Notes under the pieces: model-generated | What the model was told of the DNA's origin: nothing | What the model saw: the letters and a program-made list of their open reading frames with translations, nothing else | Databases searched by the model: none | Shown here: positions 18,496 to 29,568 of the stretch, piece after piece | Position numbering within the stretch: the stretch's first letter is position 1 | Layout: each line of letters opens with the position of its first letter | DNA from: JAFGAV01 sp041479055 | GTDB lineage: Bacteria > Acidobacteriota > Aminicenantia > Aminicenantales > JAFGAV01 | DNA length: 64,000 nt | NCBI GenBank assembly: GCA_963702835.1 | Contig: OY969762.1 | Coordinates: 186,001 to 250,000, forward strand | Direction: 5' to 3' | Program-made: the position numbers and the translations under genes

Positions 18496-20199
18496 ATGAA
18501 ACATTTTGCCTGGAAAAAGAAAATCGGCTGGATGGCTATTGTTATAGGGGTAGCAGTTTTGACCCTTGTACCTGGGAAGGCTGTAGTTCAGGAAGAAGGC
18601 CCGCCCCCGGCCATCGCGCCCCAAATTCCACTGCCCGTCGATAAGGGCGACCCGAAGATGGAATACGCCATATATATGTTCCAGAAAATCTTCTACACCG
18701 AGGGTTTGGAGAAAGCGAAGGAATTCGCTCAGCATTATCATATGGACCTGGAAGAGAACAGGATTCGCGTTGTTGTCGAGACAGACGCGTCTATGATAGC
18801 CGCTCAAGCCAACGGACTGGTTAATGTCCTCACGGATCATATCCAAACCTTGGGCGGCAAGGTGGAAATGCAATACAATAATCTTATCCAAAGTCAGATA
18901 CCACTCACTGGACTTCAGGAGCTGGCCGCGAATCCTGTGGTGAAGTATATCCGCTTGCCATTAAAGGCCACCCCATTGGCGGTAACAAGCGAAGGAGTGA
19001 GCCTTACGGGCGCAAATCTGTGGCAAAGCCTATATCCCTATCGAAACACATCCAGCGATCTGAAGGTAGGCATCCTCGACGCGGGCTTTAAAAATTATGC
19101 CGGGCTCCTGGGAAGCGAGCTGCCGGCTTCGGTGACGACAAGGTCTTTCAGAGCGGACAACGACATATCTGCCAACCAGGTTCATGGAACGGCCTGTGCC
19201 GAGATTGTCTTCGACATGATGCCCAACGCTCAATTCTATCTGGTGAACTTTAGCACAGACGTTGAACAACACATTGCCGTGGATTGGCTGATCAGCGAGG
19301 GGGTCAATGTCATTTCCTATTCCATCGGATGGTGGAATGCGGGCGACGGGGCTGGCACGGGACCCATCTGTGAGGATGTGAAGAAAGCGGCCAACAGCGG
19401 CATTGTCTGGGTCGGAGCGGCCGGCAATGATGCCCAGAACCATTGGACAGCCACCTTCAGCGACCCCAACGCTAACCAATTTCATAATTTTATTCCGGAT
19501 GACGAGATATTGCAGGTCTACATCCCCGCGCTCACGCCCGTCGGTTTCTTCCTCAACTGGGATGACTGGGGCTACTGGAACGGGTTCTATTACAGTGGCT
19601 CCAATCAAGATTATGACTTGTACTTACTTATTTGGTGGGGTGGCGCCTGGAATATCGTAACCGCATCTGAAAACTGGCAAACAGGGACCCAATGGCCTGT
19701 AGAATTTACGGGCTTTTGGTACTCCAATGTATCAACATATTGGGGTGTCGCCATTCGGAAGTACAGTGCGACCCGGAACTGCAAAATGGAGCTGTTCACC
19801 TACGGCAATTCCAGCGCCTGTGAGTATAACGTCCCCGAGGGAAGCCTTACGATCCCGGCGGATTCAAACGACTGTATTGCCGTGGGGGCCATAGATGCCG
19901 TCAACGACACTTATCATTCTTACAGCTCGCGCGGCCCGACTCATGACGGCAGAATCAAGCCCGATTTTTGTGCGCCTTCCGGCGTTTCCTCCGCTACATA
20001 CGGATCGCGCTCGTCGGGTGGCTTCTACGGTACGTCCGCGGCTACGCCCCACATGGCCGGCGGGATTATTCTCATGAAAGGGACAACTCCCTATTCGTTA
20101 AGCCAAGTAAGGACGATACTTGAAAAGAGGGCCATTGACATGGGCTCAAGTGGAAAGGACAACCAGTATGGCATCGGCCGGTTGAATTTGAAGAGGTAA
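18496..20199 (+). CDS. Exported subtilisin-like (S8) serine protease
   Basis: Start at the ATG at 18496, 17 bp after the OmpW-like gene's restored stop. Signal peptide (WMAIVIGVAVLTLVPG) and a pro-region precede the S8 domain. The catalytic triad is visible: Asp in KVGILDAGF, His in NQVHGTACAE and Ser in YGTSAATPHMAG, with the oxyanion Asn in VWVGAAGND. A 100-residue Trp/Tyr-rich insert lies between Asn and Ser. The protein should be secreted and proteolytic. The spacing suggests co-transcription with the barrel gene, but there is no evidence that the barrel exports it. Confidence 0.92.
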   Translation: MKHFAWKKKIGWMAIVIGVAVLTLVPGKAVVQEEGPPPAIAPQIPLPVDKGDPKMEYAIYMFQKIFYTEGLEKAKEFAQHYHMDLEENRIRVVVETDASMIAAQANGLVNVLTDHIQTLGGKVEMQYNNLIQSQIPLTGLQELAANPVVKYIRLPLKATPLAVTSEGVSLTGANLWQSLYPYRNTSSDLKVGILDAGFKNYAGLLGSELPASVTTRSFRADNDISANQVHGTACAEIVFDMMPNAQFYLVNFSTDVEQHIAVDWLISEGVNVISYSIGWWNAGDGAGTGPICEDVKKAANSGIVWVGAAGNDAQNHWTATFSDPNANQFHNFIPDDEILQVYIPALTPVGFFLNWDDWGYWNGFYYSGSNQDYDLYLLIWWGGAWNIVTASENWQTGTQWPVEFTGFWYSNVSTYWGVAIRKYSATRNCKMELFTYGNSSACEYNVPEGSLTIPADSNDCIAVGAIDAVNDTYHSYSSRGPTHDGRIKPDFCAPSGVSSATYGSRSSGGFYGTSAATPHMAGGIILMKGTTPYSLSQVRTILEKRAIDMGSSGKDNQYGIGRLNLKR

Positions 20200-20217
20200 A
20201 GAAAAGCAGCATTTTGC

Positions 20218-20340
20218 TGATACCCCTGGATATTCAGGTTCGTTAGGCCAGCTTTGCGGGCCCATCTGGCGGCATCTTCGTATTCCTGGCGGGTCAGCCG
20301 TCGGGCGATCTTCAAACAGTTGAAAGCTTTATGCATGAAC
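20218..20340 (-). pseudogene. Possible C-terminal fragment of a radical-SAM protein
   Basis: The minus strand encodes YKFMHKAFNCLKIARRLT followed by EYEDAARWARKAGLTNLNIQ. This resembles the last helix and strand of radical-SAM proteins (the LTNxxIQ ending). No iron-sulfur motif or start is present. A low-certainty remnant. Confidence 0.35.
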
Positions 20341-20389
20341 TTGTAGCGGGAGAAGCTGTGCTGAAAATGTAATAAAACATAACAACATA

Positions 20390-20417
20390 TTGACAATATA
20401 ATTAACAATCGTATAAT
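20390..20417 (+). promoter_or_regulatory. Promoter of the Panacea/RelE operon
   Basis: Perfect consensus hexamers TTGACA (20390-20395) and TATAAT (20412-20417) with a 16-bp spacer. Such a strong promoter immediately before an HTH gene is typical of autorepressed toxin-antitoxin operons. Confidence 0.75.
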
Positions 20418-20438
20418 TACCCTGAGGGGGAGAATTCG

Positions 20439-21227
20439 ATGGCCAATTTGGGCTTGCGCATAAAAAAATACCGGGAGAGCCGGGGCCTGAGCCAGGAGGC
20501 GCTGGCCAGGCTCCTGGGAGTTTCACGGCCGACTATGTCGCTTATTGAGAACGGAGAGCGAAAAGTCAGCGCCGAGGAGATCAAGACGCTCAGCGATCTC
20601 TTCGGAGTCTCGGTCGAGTCCATTTTCGACGAAAAAAGGGAGCCTAAGCTTGTCATCAAGGAGGCACGCGCGGAGTACAAGAAGCGCGAGCCCGATACGC
20701 GCATTGATGTTCCCCAGAAAAACCTCCGGAAATTCAAGGAAGTCATTCTCTACATCATCACTAAAGTCGGAGCCAAGCCGAACGTCGGCGAGACGGTGAT
20801 CTACAAACTGCTGTATTTTATCGATTTTGACCACTATGAACGGTACGAGGAACAACTGATCGGCGCCACATACAAGAAAAACAAATATGGGCCGACGCCC
20901 CTGGAATTCCGCAAGATCGTCGATATAATGATTAAGGCCAACGAGATCCTGAAAATCCCCGATAAGTACTTCAGCTATCCCCAGACGAAATATCTCCCGC
21001 TTCGAAGCCCGGACCTGTCTCAGTTGAGCGCCAGAGAAAAGGACGTCATCGATCATATCCTCGACCGGCTTTCCGACATGAACGCCGGCCAAATCAGCGA
21101 GTATGCCCATAACGATGTCCCCTGGCTGACCACCGATGAGGGCGAGATTATTCCCTACGAGGCCGTTTTTTACCGTACGCCTGCTTATTCGGCGAGAAAA
21201 GATGACGTCAACGCCGACGTTCCGTGA
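20439..21227 (+). CDS. HTH-Panacea (DUF4065) antitoxin
   Basis: The 262-aa protein has an Xre-type helix-turn-helix (residues 5-60, LSQEALARLLGVSRPTMSLI) and a SocA/Panacea-type domain (about 95-250) with KLLYFIDFDHYERY, KYGPTPLEF and the conserved VPW near the end. Panacea domains act as adaptable antitoxin domains that pair with many toxin folds. The gene starts after GAGGGGGAGAATTCG and overlaps the downstream toxin by 26 bp. The HTH is expected to repress the consensus promoter upstream. Confidence 0.88.
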   Translation: MANLGLRIKKYRESRGLSQEALARLLGVSRPTMSLIENGERKVSAEEIKTLSDLFGVSVESIFDEKREPKLVIKEARAEYKKREPDTRIDVPQKNLRKFKEVILYIITKVGAKPNVGETVIYKLLYFIDFDHYERYEEQLIGATYKKNKYGPTPLEFRKIVDIMIKANEILKIPDKYFSYPQTKYLPLRSPDLSQLSAREKDVIDHILDRLSDMNAGQISEYAHNDVPWLTTDEGEIIPYEAVFYRTPAYSARKDDVNADVP

Positions 21228-21600
21228 GGTCTCGCGCCTGCCCGAGTTCGAGCGCGACCTGAAAAGCCGGGCAAAGCGGTTCAGGACGCTCGAAGAGGAC
21301 TTGGCCACGCTCATCAAGACACAGCTTGTCCTTCTCCATAAGCTCGGGCAAGACAACAGGGGTGTATTTCAAGTCACCGGCCTGTCCTTCCGTGATCCGG
21401 TGATATACAAGGTTAAGAAATTTGCCTGCCGGGCGTTGAAGGGGCGCGGAGCGAATTCCGGATTGCGGCTCATATATGCGTATTTTGAGGGGGCGGACAA
21501 GATCGAACTCGTGGAGATTTATTTCAAGGGAGATAAAGAAAACGAAGACAGGGAAAGAATATTGAGGAATTATATAAAATACTCTGGCGGCGGGCGTTGA
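21202..21600 (+). CDS. RelE/ParE-like toxin partner of Panacea
   Basis: The ATG at 21202 gives 132 aa. The sequence fits a RelE-superfamily toxin, with FERDLKSRAKRFRTLEEDL at the start, a strand-turn pattern IYKVKKFACRALKGRGANSG, then LRLIYAYF and IELVEIYFKGDKENED. The basic residues and the terminal KENEDRERI are typical of mRNA interferases in this class. It overlaps the antitoxin by 26 bp. The specific target cannot be told from sequence. Confidence 0.8.
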   Translation: MTSTPTFREVSRLPEFERDLKSRAKRFRTLEEDLATLIKTQLVLLHKLGQDNRGVFQVTGLSFRDPVIYKVKKFACRALKGRGANSGLRLIYAYFEGADKIELVEIYFKGDKENEDRERILRNYIKYSGGGR

Positions 21601-21617
21601 ACGAGTGCACTGCCGGC

Positions 21618-21647
21618 TGACATATCAGTTGACATATGGTTGACATA
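21618..21647 (+). repeat. Three TGACATA direct repeats
   Basis: TGACATA occurs at 21618, 21630 and 21641, spacing 12 and 11 bp (about one helical turn). It lies between the toxin stop and the ppdK promoter and could be a binding site for a regulator of either. Confidence 0.35.
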
Positions 21648-21704
21648 CTTGAAATAGCAGTGCCGGACGTAAGACTGCCCTCTAGGAGCTGTATCGACGC
21701 AGCC

Positions 21705-21733
21705 TTGAATTCCCCCCTTATTCCCTGTATACT
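21705..21733 (+). promoter_or_regulatory. Predicted ppdK promoter
   Basis: TTGAAT (21705-21710), 17-bp spacer, TATACT (21728-21733), giving a leader of about 57 bases to the ATG at 21797. Confidence 0.5.
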
Positions 21734-21796
21734 CTCCCTTGATTTCTTAGCTTAACCCCGAGATTGCCTTGGGGTTCCACCACTAGGAGACGGAAG

Positions 21797-24550
<2,754 letters not shown>

Positions 24551-24568
24551 TTGGCTGCATCGCGATGC

Positions 24569-24645
24569 CGCTTTTAATTCCTTGTCGCCGGTTATGAGGG
24601 CGGCGCGGCGGAGCTTGGCCAGGGCGGCGAAACAATCAGCGCAGG
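24569..24645 (-). pseudogene. Fragment of a VapC (PIN) toxin gene
   Basis: The minus strand encodes ADCFAALAKLRRAALITGDK, nearly identical to the C-terminal part of the intact VapC at 27.4-27.8 kb, including the last acidic PIN residues. The rest is missing. It is evidence of a second, lost vapBC locus. Confidence 0.75.
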
Positions 24646-24669
24646 ACCGGAGTCCGATATCTCCGTCAT

Positions 24670-25443
24670 TTAAACAGTTTTTTTATGCTTGGCCAAGAAC
24701 TCCTGCACCAGGGCTAGGGTGGTGATGTAGCCGGCTAGGGAGAAAGACATGACTTGCCGCGTAGGGTCGTTGGACTTGAACTGGATGAATTCCCGGAATA
24801 TGCCAAGGCGGTTGAGAAGCGTCACTTTCATCCTGATCTTCTTCTCTTTCCCGGCAGCGATCTTCAACGGAAAAGTGAGGGGCTTATCTCCGCTCGAAAA
24901 AGAGGCCGTCTTGTGATCGCATTCCACTACCAGCTCAAGCTCGCCCTTGTTCTGAATGACGACTTCCGCCCCGAGCGGCTCCCCTTCCAGGACAAGCCCC
25001 AAATCAACCGTATAGGGCGAGATTTCGATCCGAGGCTGGGGCGGTGTCTTGATGTTGGCCGTGATACTGAACTGGACACGCGGCTGACTCGGGTCGTCCG
25101 AATCCAGATAGATGACTTTGTACACCTTGCCGCCGTAGCCAGCCGTTGAGAAAGTGATTTTGACCCGGCCTTCCTGGCCTGGCCCCAACTGCTTCTTAGA
25201 GACCAGGGCCACCGTACAGCCGCAAGAAGTCTCGACGCTCTTGATATTCAGAACAGCGTCGCCGGCGTTTTTGAAAATGAATTCATGCTTCAGTGTCTCT
25301 CCCTGTTTGACGTTGCCGAAGTCCCAGCTCTCTTGGTCGAAAACGATCCTTGGCTTCTTGGCCGCCGCCGGCCAAGCCAGGCTCCAAAGAACGAGGACAC
25401 AAAATCCCGTCAGGGACACAATTTTCTTATAATTCCAGCCCAT
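24670..25443 (-). CDS. Exported DUF1573 protein
   Basis: The 257-aa protein has a signal peptide (LTGFCVLVLWSLAWPAAA), then a DUF1573 (ASH/MSP-like Ig fold) domain with FDFG-type opening WDFGNVKQGETLKHEF and the family's SCGCT motif (about residue 79). A second Ig-like domain has DLGLVLEGEPLGAEVVIQNK. It is periplasmic or surface-exposed. Function is unknown. A clear AGGAGGAG precedes the ATG. It is monocistronic by position. Confidence 0.8.
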   Translation of the reverse strand: MGWNYKKIVSLTGFCVLVLWSLAWPAAAKKPRIVFDQESWDFGNVKQGETLKHEFIFKNAGDAVLNIKSVETSCGCTVALVSKKQLGPGQEGRVKITFSTAGYGGKVYKVIYLDSDDPSQPRVQFSITANIKTPPQPRIEISPYTVDLGLVLEGEPLGAEVVIQNKGELELVVECDHKTASFSSGDKPLTFPLKIAAGKEKKIRMKVTLLNRLGIFREFIQFKSNDPTRQVMSFSLAGYITTLALVQEFLAKHKKTV

Positions 25444-25569
25444 AAACTCCTCCTCTGTGTTCCAAATATATATAACCGCAACGGGAAGGGAAAAACAAGG
25501 TGCATTAAGTCATTTCGAGAGAAACATTTGGGATTAAGATTGAAACTTTAGATCAGAAGGGACATTCTT

Positions 25570-25947
25570 TCAGCGAGATACGAAACGGTCTATCGAAGGT
25601 TCGGCGTCTTGTACGAATACTAAATCTCCGTTATCAGATACATAAAAGCACGCCGCACCGATACAAACCGTGCCGGGTTGACAACAACCAGCAGTGGTTG
25701 TACAGCAATCATTCAGCTTTGGGCAACATTTGGTAGCTGTACCTTCTGGACAACAGAATGAATCCGCACCGCAACAGGTACTGTGGGCTTTGCAATCGGT
25801 TGGATAATTTGGATCGGTGCATTGCTCTAACAAATCACATGAAGCGATCGATAAAAAAAACGCTAACAAAAATAACCAAAGTATTCTGTTGATCGTCAAA
25901 ATCCTTTTCCGCTTGCTTAATTTTATTTTGATTTTGCCGAAAACCAT
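25570..25947 (-). CDS. Small cysteine-rich (granulin-like) lipoprotein
   Basis: Start chosen at the ATG at 25947 (MVFGKIKIK); the frame is open further but enters unlikely sequence. A basic N-region and hydrophobic WLFLLAFFLSIASC give a lipobox (SIASC) at about residue 36. The mature part has 18 Cys in about 55 residues, with five CC pairs (STCCG, FCCPEG, KCCPK, DCCTT, GCCQPG). The paired-Cys spacing recalls granulin modules, which are rare in bacteria. Function is unknown; a disulfide-rich surface protein is inferred. Confidence 0.6.
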   Translation of the reverse strand: MVFGKIKIKLSKRKRILTINRILWLFLLAFFLSIASCDLLEQCTDPNYPTDCKAHSTCCGADSFCCPEGTATKCCPKLNDCCTTTAGCCQPGTVCIGAACFYVSDNGDLVFVQDAEPSIDRFVSR

Positions 25948-26181
25948 GATGGAATAATAATACTTTTTTCGAGGCGATGTCAAGACGCTGTGAACTCGTC
26001 CTGTTGCCAACACCGGGAAGCCGTCACCACGGCCAGTGGAGCCCTGATCCAGCACGATGCTTCCCATCACCGCCGGGTCTCCCTATGCCCAAGGCAACCG
26101 GCAAATTCCAATTTCAGAGAAGTGAAAGCCAGCCTCAGCGGGTTCGCTTTCTTGGTCGGGATTAAGATCGGTATTCACTAG

Positions 26182-27360
26182 TTAGAATTTAACTTCCCAT
26201 AATTTTTTGCCGGTCTCGAAGTCAAAGCCGATCACCCCCACGCCTCTAAGCTGCAGGAGGACAAGGCCGCCCGTGCGGGACACGTTGATATTGTCTTTCA
26301 TGAAGAAAATAGCGGAGAGCGAGTTTTTATCGATATCCACTTTCATTTCCTTGAAAATATCGGCCGGAGCTGTTGTCCATTTTTCTTTTCCGCTGCCGTC
26401 CACACAGGTGAGCAGGCGGTCGGCGGTCTGTCCGGCCGCATCCTGGTGAAGGACCAGGCAGCAATCGGCATCCTGGTAAAAAATCATCCCCTCGATGTAA
26501 ACTTGCTTGGGGGTGGCCGGTTCGGCGGTGGCCTTGGCCTGGGACTTGAGGGAGCTGGGGTCTTTCAAAGCGAATTCAATGAAACTGTCCTTGACCCTGT
26601 TCCGCGGCCCGGTCACCTTGAACAATTTTCTTCTGGGGCCGCTGTCTTCCCGGCCGAGGGCAAAAACCGTGATCCGCTCCCCATCGCCGGCTGCCAGCGT
26701 GTTTCTGAATTCGGATTCGTTCTGGTAGAGTTTTTCATCGCTGAGCGTCAGGACAAGCCCTTCTCTTCCGTCTTTGGTGTCTAAATAGATTCTATCCGGG
26801 TCTTTTTCCATTCTGAGATTGATCAGGCCTGAGCTCAGCTCGGGATACTTGGTGATGATGTCCCGAGTCTCCCGGGTAAGCCCCGGGGGGTCGACGTTAT
26901 AAACGAAAATCCGCGGTTCGTTCTGTTCATAAGGGCCGGTGGCAATCCAGATTTTCCCGTTCAGGTAGGTCATCCATGTCCGGAGGATGAGCGTTTTGTA
27001 ATCTGTTTTAAATTTAGCCAACACGGTCTTGTTGGCAGGATCATAAACATACGTCCATGTCTTGCAGAACTTGCATTTTCTTCCCATAGAAAACCGGCCG
27101 GGCGATTCTGTTCTCATGATGTAGTGGAACGAGCCATCACTCAGTATCCAGAGCCGATATCCCCCCTCCGGGCCGGGAACCGCCACGGCGTTCATGAAAT
27201 TGCCCGTCAGTCCTTTGGCGGAGAGCGCCGGCCGAAGGAAGTGGATCGCCGCCAGAACGATGATGGCCAGCAAAATGAGTGCGCCGATACAGCCAAATAG
27301 GCCGAGTTTCAGTTTTGAGGTACTTTGACCATCATACGGTTCGGGTTGGGTTTGGTACAT
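26182..27360 (-). CDS. Membrane-anchored PQQ-like beta-propeller protein
   Basis: The 392-aa protein has one N-terminal transmembrane helix (LFGCIGALILLAIIVLAAI, residues 20-38). The outer domain has beta-strand repeats and two CxxC-like sites (RKCKFCKT). The C-terminal end is typical of PQQ-binding-like blades (VDGSGKEKWTT, then FDFETGKKLWEV). PA2928-family proteins have this size and layout, but I would not insist on that name. No enzymatic residues are recognised. Confidence 0.55.
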   Translation of the reverse strand: MYQTQPEPYDGQSTSKLKLGLFGCIGALILLAIIVLAAIHFLRPALSAKGLTGNFMNAVAVPGPEGGYRLWILSDGSFHYIMRTESPGRFSMGRKCKFCKTWTYVYDPANKTVLAKFKTDYKTLILRTWMTYLNGKIWIATGPYEQNEPRIFVYNVDPPGLTRETRDIITKYPELSSGLINLRMEKDPDRIYLDTKDGREGLVLTLSDEKLYQNESEFRNTLAAGDGERITVFALGREDSGPRRKLFKVTGPRNRVKDSFIEFALKDPSSLKSQAKATAEPATPKQVYIEGMIFYQDADCCLVLHQDAAGQTADRLLTCVDGSGKEKWTTAPADIFKEMKVDIDKNSLSAIFFMKDNINVSRTGGLVLLQLRGVGVIGFDFETGKKLWEVKF

Positions 27361-27406
27361 GTTTCCCCTCTGTAAAGGCGATTATATGAGGAGGTGAGAA
27401 GGGGAG

Positions 27407-27802
27407 TCAAATCCAGGAGATGTGGATGTCTTTTTCCAGTGCCTTGAATTCCTTGTCGCCGGTGATGAGAACGGCACGGCGGAGCTTGGCCAGGGCAGCG
27501 GCAAAACAGTCAGCGTAGGCGATATTCTTCGACGCTTTGAATCGGGCCGCTTCTCTGGCCAGGTCGAGGCCGACATCTACGAGTTTAATGGGCAATGTTT
27601 GGATGATACTTTCAATTTCCTGGACTTTTGGCCGGCCGCATTCTCTGAGGATAATATATAATACCTCTCCGTAGTTGACCGTTGTCATCAACAGGGGCTC
27701 ATCTTTTTCGACGGCCGCCGTGAAATACTGCTCGACCTTTTCGTGCCCGGGCTCTTTTTCAAAGAAGACCATCAGGGCGTGGGCGTCGAGAACCTCGGGC
27801 AT
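27407..27802 (-). CDS. vapC: VapC-type PIN-domain ribonuclease toxin
   Basis: The 131-aa PIN protein has acidic residues in the expected places: Asp in VLDAHALM (residue 6), Glu in NYGEVLY (about 45), Asp in YADCFAAALA (about 97) and Asp in LITGDKEF (about 114). It cleaves RNA in the known family. Its ATG lies 2 bp after the antitoxin stop. Confidence 0.93.
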   Translation of the reverse strand: MPEVLDAHALMVFFEKEPGHEKVEQYFTAAVEKDEPLLMTTVNYGEVLYIILRECGRPKVQEIESIIQTLPIKLVDVGLDLAREAARFKASKNIAYADCFAAALAKLRRAVLITGDKEFKALEKDIHISWI

Positions 27803-27804
27803 TT

Positions 27805-28041
27805 TCAGCCCTCTTTTTTCCTGTCTATGGCCCTCTCTTTCAGCAAGGCCTTAGTCAGCTTGCCTTTTGGCTGGAGGACACCCGCAATCTTGGCGAAATA
27901 ATAGGGCGATATCGGCTTCAAGACTATTTCTTCTTCCCTCTCCAGGACCAGAAGCCTTGTGCCCTTTTTCAGGTTCATCCTTTTCCGGACCTCAGCGGGT
28001 ATCACGACTTGTCCTTTGGTAGTAACGGTTGTGGTGGTCAT
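27805..28041 (-). CDS. vapB: VapB-type AbrB-fold antitoxin
   Basis: The 78-aa protein opens with TTKGQVVIPAEVRKRMNL, the AbrB DNA-binding hairpin, followed by a basic toxin-binding tail. It precedes vapC directly. A palindromic operator lies upstream. Confidence 0.92.
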   Translation of the reverse strand: MTTTTVTTKGQVVIPAEVRKRMNLKKGTRLLVLEREEEIVLKPISPYYFAKIAGVLQPKGKLTKALLKERAIDRKKEG

Positions 28042-28067
28042 TTGTTCTCGCCTTATATGGATCGTTT

Positions 28068-28094
28068 CTTACCATATATTAAAAGGTAAGTCAA
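28068..28094 (-). promoter_or_regulatory. vapBC promoter/operator
   Basis: Inverted arms CTTACC (28068-28073) and GGTAAG (28085-28090) lie next to TTGACT (28094-28089) read on the minus strand as a -35 box. VapB is the likely ligand. Confidence 0.45.
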
Positions 28095-28130
28095 TGTATT
28101 GTTGTCTTACGCTTAGGGCTCGACAAAAAA

Positions 28131-28178
28131 GGGGACACGTCACTTAATCACGAGAGGGCAAAAAGGGGGACGCATCAC
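28131..28178 (+). repeat. Two GGGGACRC-TCAC REP-like motifs
   Basis: GGGGACACGTCACTT (28131-28145) and GGGGGACGCATCACTT (28165-28180) in direct orientation, related to the copy at 1052. The second abuts the stop codon of the next gene. Confidence 0.5.
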
Positions 28179-28184
28179 TTTTTT

Positions 28185-29417
28185 TTAGAAATAGAAGCGG
28201 AATGAGGTGAAGAAGAGGTTGGGATAGAGCTCGAACTCAGAGCGCGGCCGGCTGGTGAAGAGAAAGGCGCCGGCGGCCAGATAGACGTCCTCGCGGATGT
28301 TGTATTCCACCTGAGGGGCGAAGCACCAGGAATTGTCGGAAAAATTATGGAGGACCATGACCACCCCTGAGAGAAGCGGCGACAATTGATAGGTTGCGCC
28401 CACCGTCCCGTAGTGGCGGCCCAGGAGATAGACGGCGCCGTCGCGATAAGCATTTTTGAACGGGAGCAGGGGATAGTCCTCCGGCCGGCTCGCACCGGCC
28501 GAGCTGTAATGATATTCCACGAAGGTGTACACCCCGCTGAAAAGCTGGCCGTCAAGGCCGGCCGATAAGCGGAAATAATCCGGTTCCTCATTGACCATGG
28601 CGCTCTTATAGGGGTTATTGACCACATAAGCGCCTTCCAGCCATCCGCCGGCCTGGCCGATGGAGCGGCTGAGATCGAACCCAAGGAGGAGATGCCTGCG
28701 GAACTCGAGCGCAATCAGGCTCAGGTCGGTCTTGAAGACGTTGACCTTGCCGCGCACAAAAAAAGCGCTGTTTTCGGGGCGCAAGTTCTTGCCCGCCACC
28801 AAGCCTCCGTCGAGCTCGCCCAGAGAGCCCAGGGGCACCCGGACGCGCAGGGCGTCCACCCCGAACCGCTCTTCCTTATCGAGCTCGCTGAAGGAGAACG
28901 GTACGATGACGTCCGTGGGGCTGACCACCCGGCTGCTTCCCCAGGAGATGGGCTGGCGGCCGACGGTCACGTCGGCGAAGGGCAGTTTGATGAGAGCGAA
29001 GCAGCGGTCCGGGTTGTGGGACAGCTCGAAATCCCCAGCCGCTTCTCCGCCGGCCGGAATGAGGCGCGTGTTCCAGGCGGTCAGCCGATAGCCGGAGGCG
29101 GCCTCAGGGTTCAACCCGCCGGGCCGCAGGATAGAAGCGAGCCTGGGGTCCTGGATCGTGGCGTAAACGTCCTCGGAGAGTGAGAAGCTTAGCCAATCAG
29201 CCGGGCTCCAGTTTAGGTTAAGGCGCAGGCGGCTGATCGCTAGGCCGGACCACTCATCCGTCTGCTTGAGGTCGAGGGCCAGGGCGAAATTCTTCCAGTA
29301 GCCGGTCAGGGTGGGCGACGGGATTGCGGCCGCGGTTGCCACGGCTAGGGAGGGTAAAAAAAGAAGGGAGAAAAATACGCACTCCCACTTAAGCAACTTA
29401 CCGCCCTTATTTTGCAT
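28185..29417 (-). CDS. Outer-membrane beta-barrel of the TetR/ABC operon
   Basis: Start at the ATG at 29417 (MQNKGGKLLK) with GGAG upstream gives 410 aa. A signal peptide (CVFFSLLFLPSLAVATAAA) is followed by a barrel rich in amphipathic strands and ending in the aromatic FFTSFRFYF, the usual C-terminal OMP signature. It is the last gene of the run TetR, LolA-like, two FtsX permeases and ATPase. It may take up or pass on the lipid-like substrate of that system (inference). A repeat of 90 bp separates it from the ATPase gene. Confidence 0.8.
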   Translation of the reverse strand: MQNKGGKLLKWECVFFSLLFLPSLAVATAAAIPSPTLTGYWKNFALALDLKQTDEWSGLAISRLRLNLNWSPADWLSFSLSEDVYATIQDPRLASILRPGGLNPEAASGYRLTAWNTRLIPAGGEAAGDFELSHNPDRCFALIKLPFADVTVGRQPISWGSSRVVSPTDVIVPFSFSELDKEERFGVDALRVRVPLGSLGELDGGLVAGKNLRPENSAFFVRGKVNVFKTDLSLIALEFRRHLLLGFDLSRSIGQAGGWLEGAYVVNNPYKSAMVNEEPDYFRLSAGLDGQLFSGVYTFVEYHYSSAGASRPEDYPLLPFKNAYRDGAVYLLGRHYGTVGATYQLSPLLSGVVMVLHNFSDNSWCFAPQVEYNIREDVYLAAGAFLFTSRPRSEFELYPNLFFTSFRFYF

Positions 29418-29443
29418 TAAGCATCTCCGATCCTGTGATTCAT

Positions 29444-29533
29444 GGGGAGGGGTGGCACGGCGGAGGGGCTCCCCGTCTGCGCGCAGCTCGGCGAGCACAG
29501 CCGGGGAGGAGCCGTGACAGGACCCCTCCTCTT
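29444..29533 (-). repeat. Short copy of MITE-like element
   Basis: Ends are identical, in inverted orientation, to those of the 271-bp copy at 36389-36659: a 29-bp match (29444-29472) and a 20-bp match (29514-29533). The interior differs. It sits between the ATPase and barrel genes. Confidence 0.65.
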
Positions 29534-29568
29534 CTTGAATGGATGATTGCGCAGGAGGAGATGCATAT

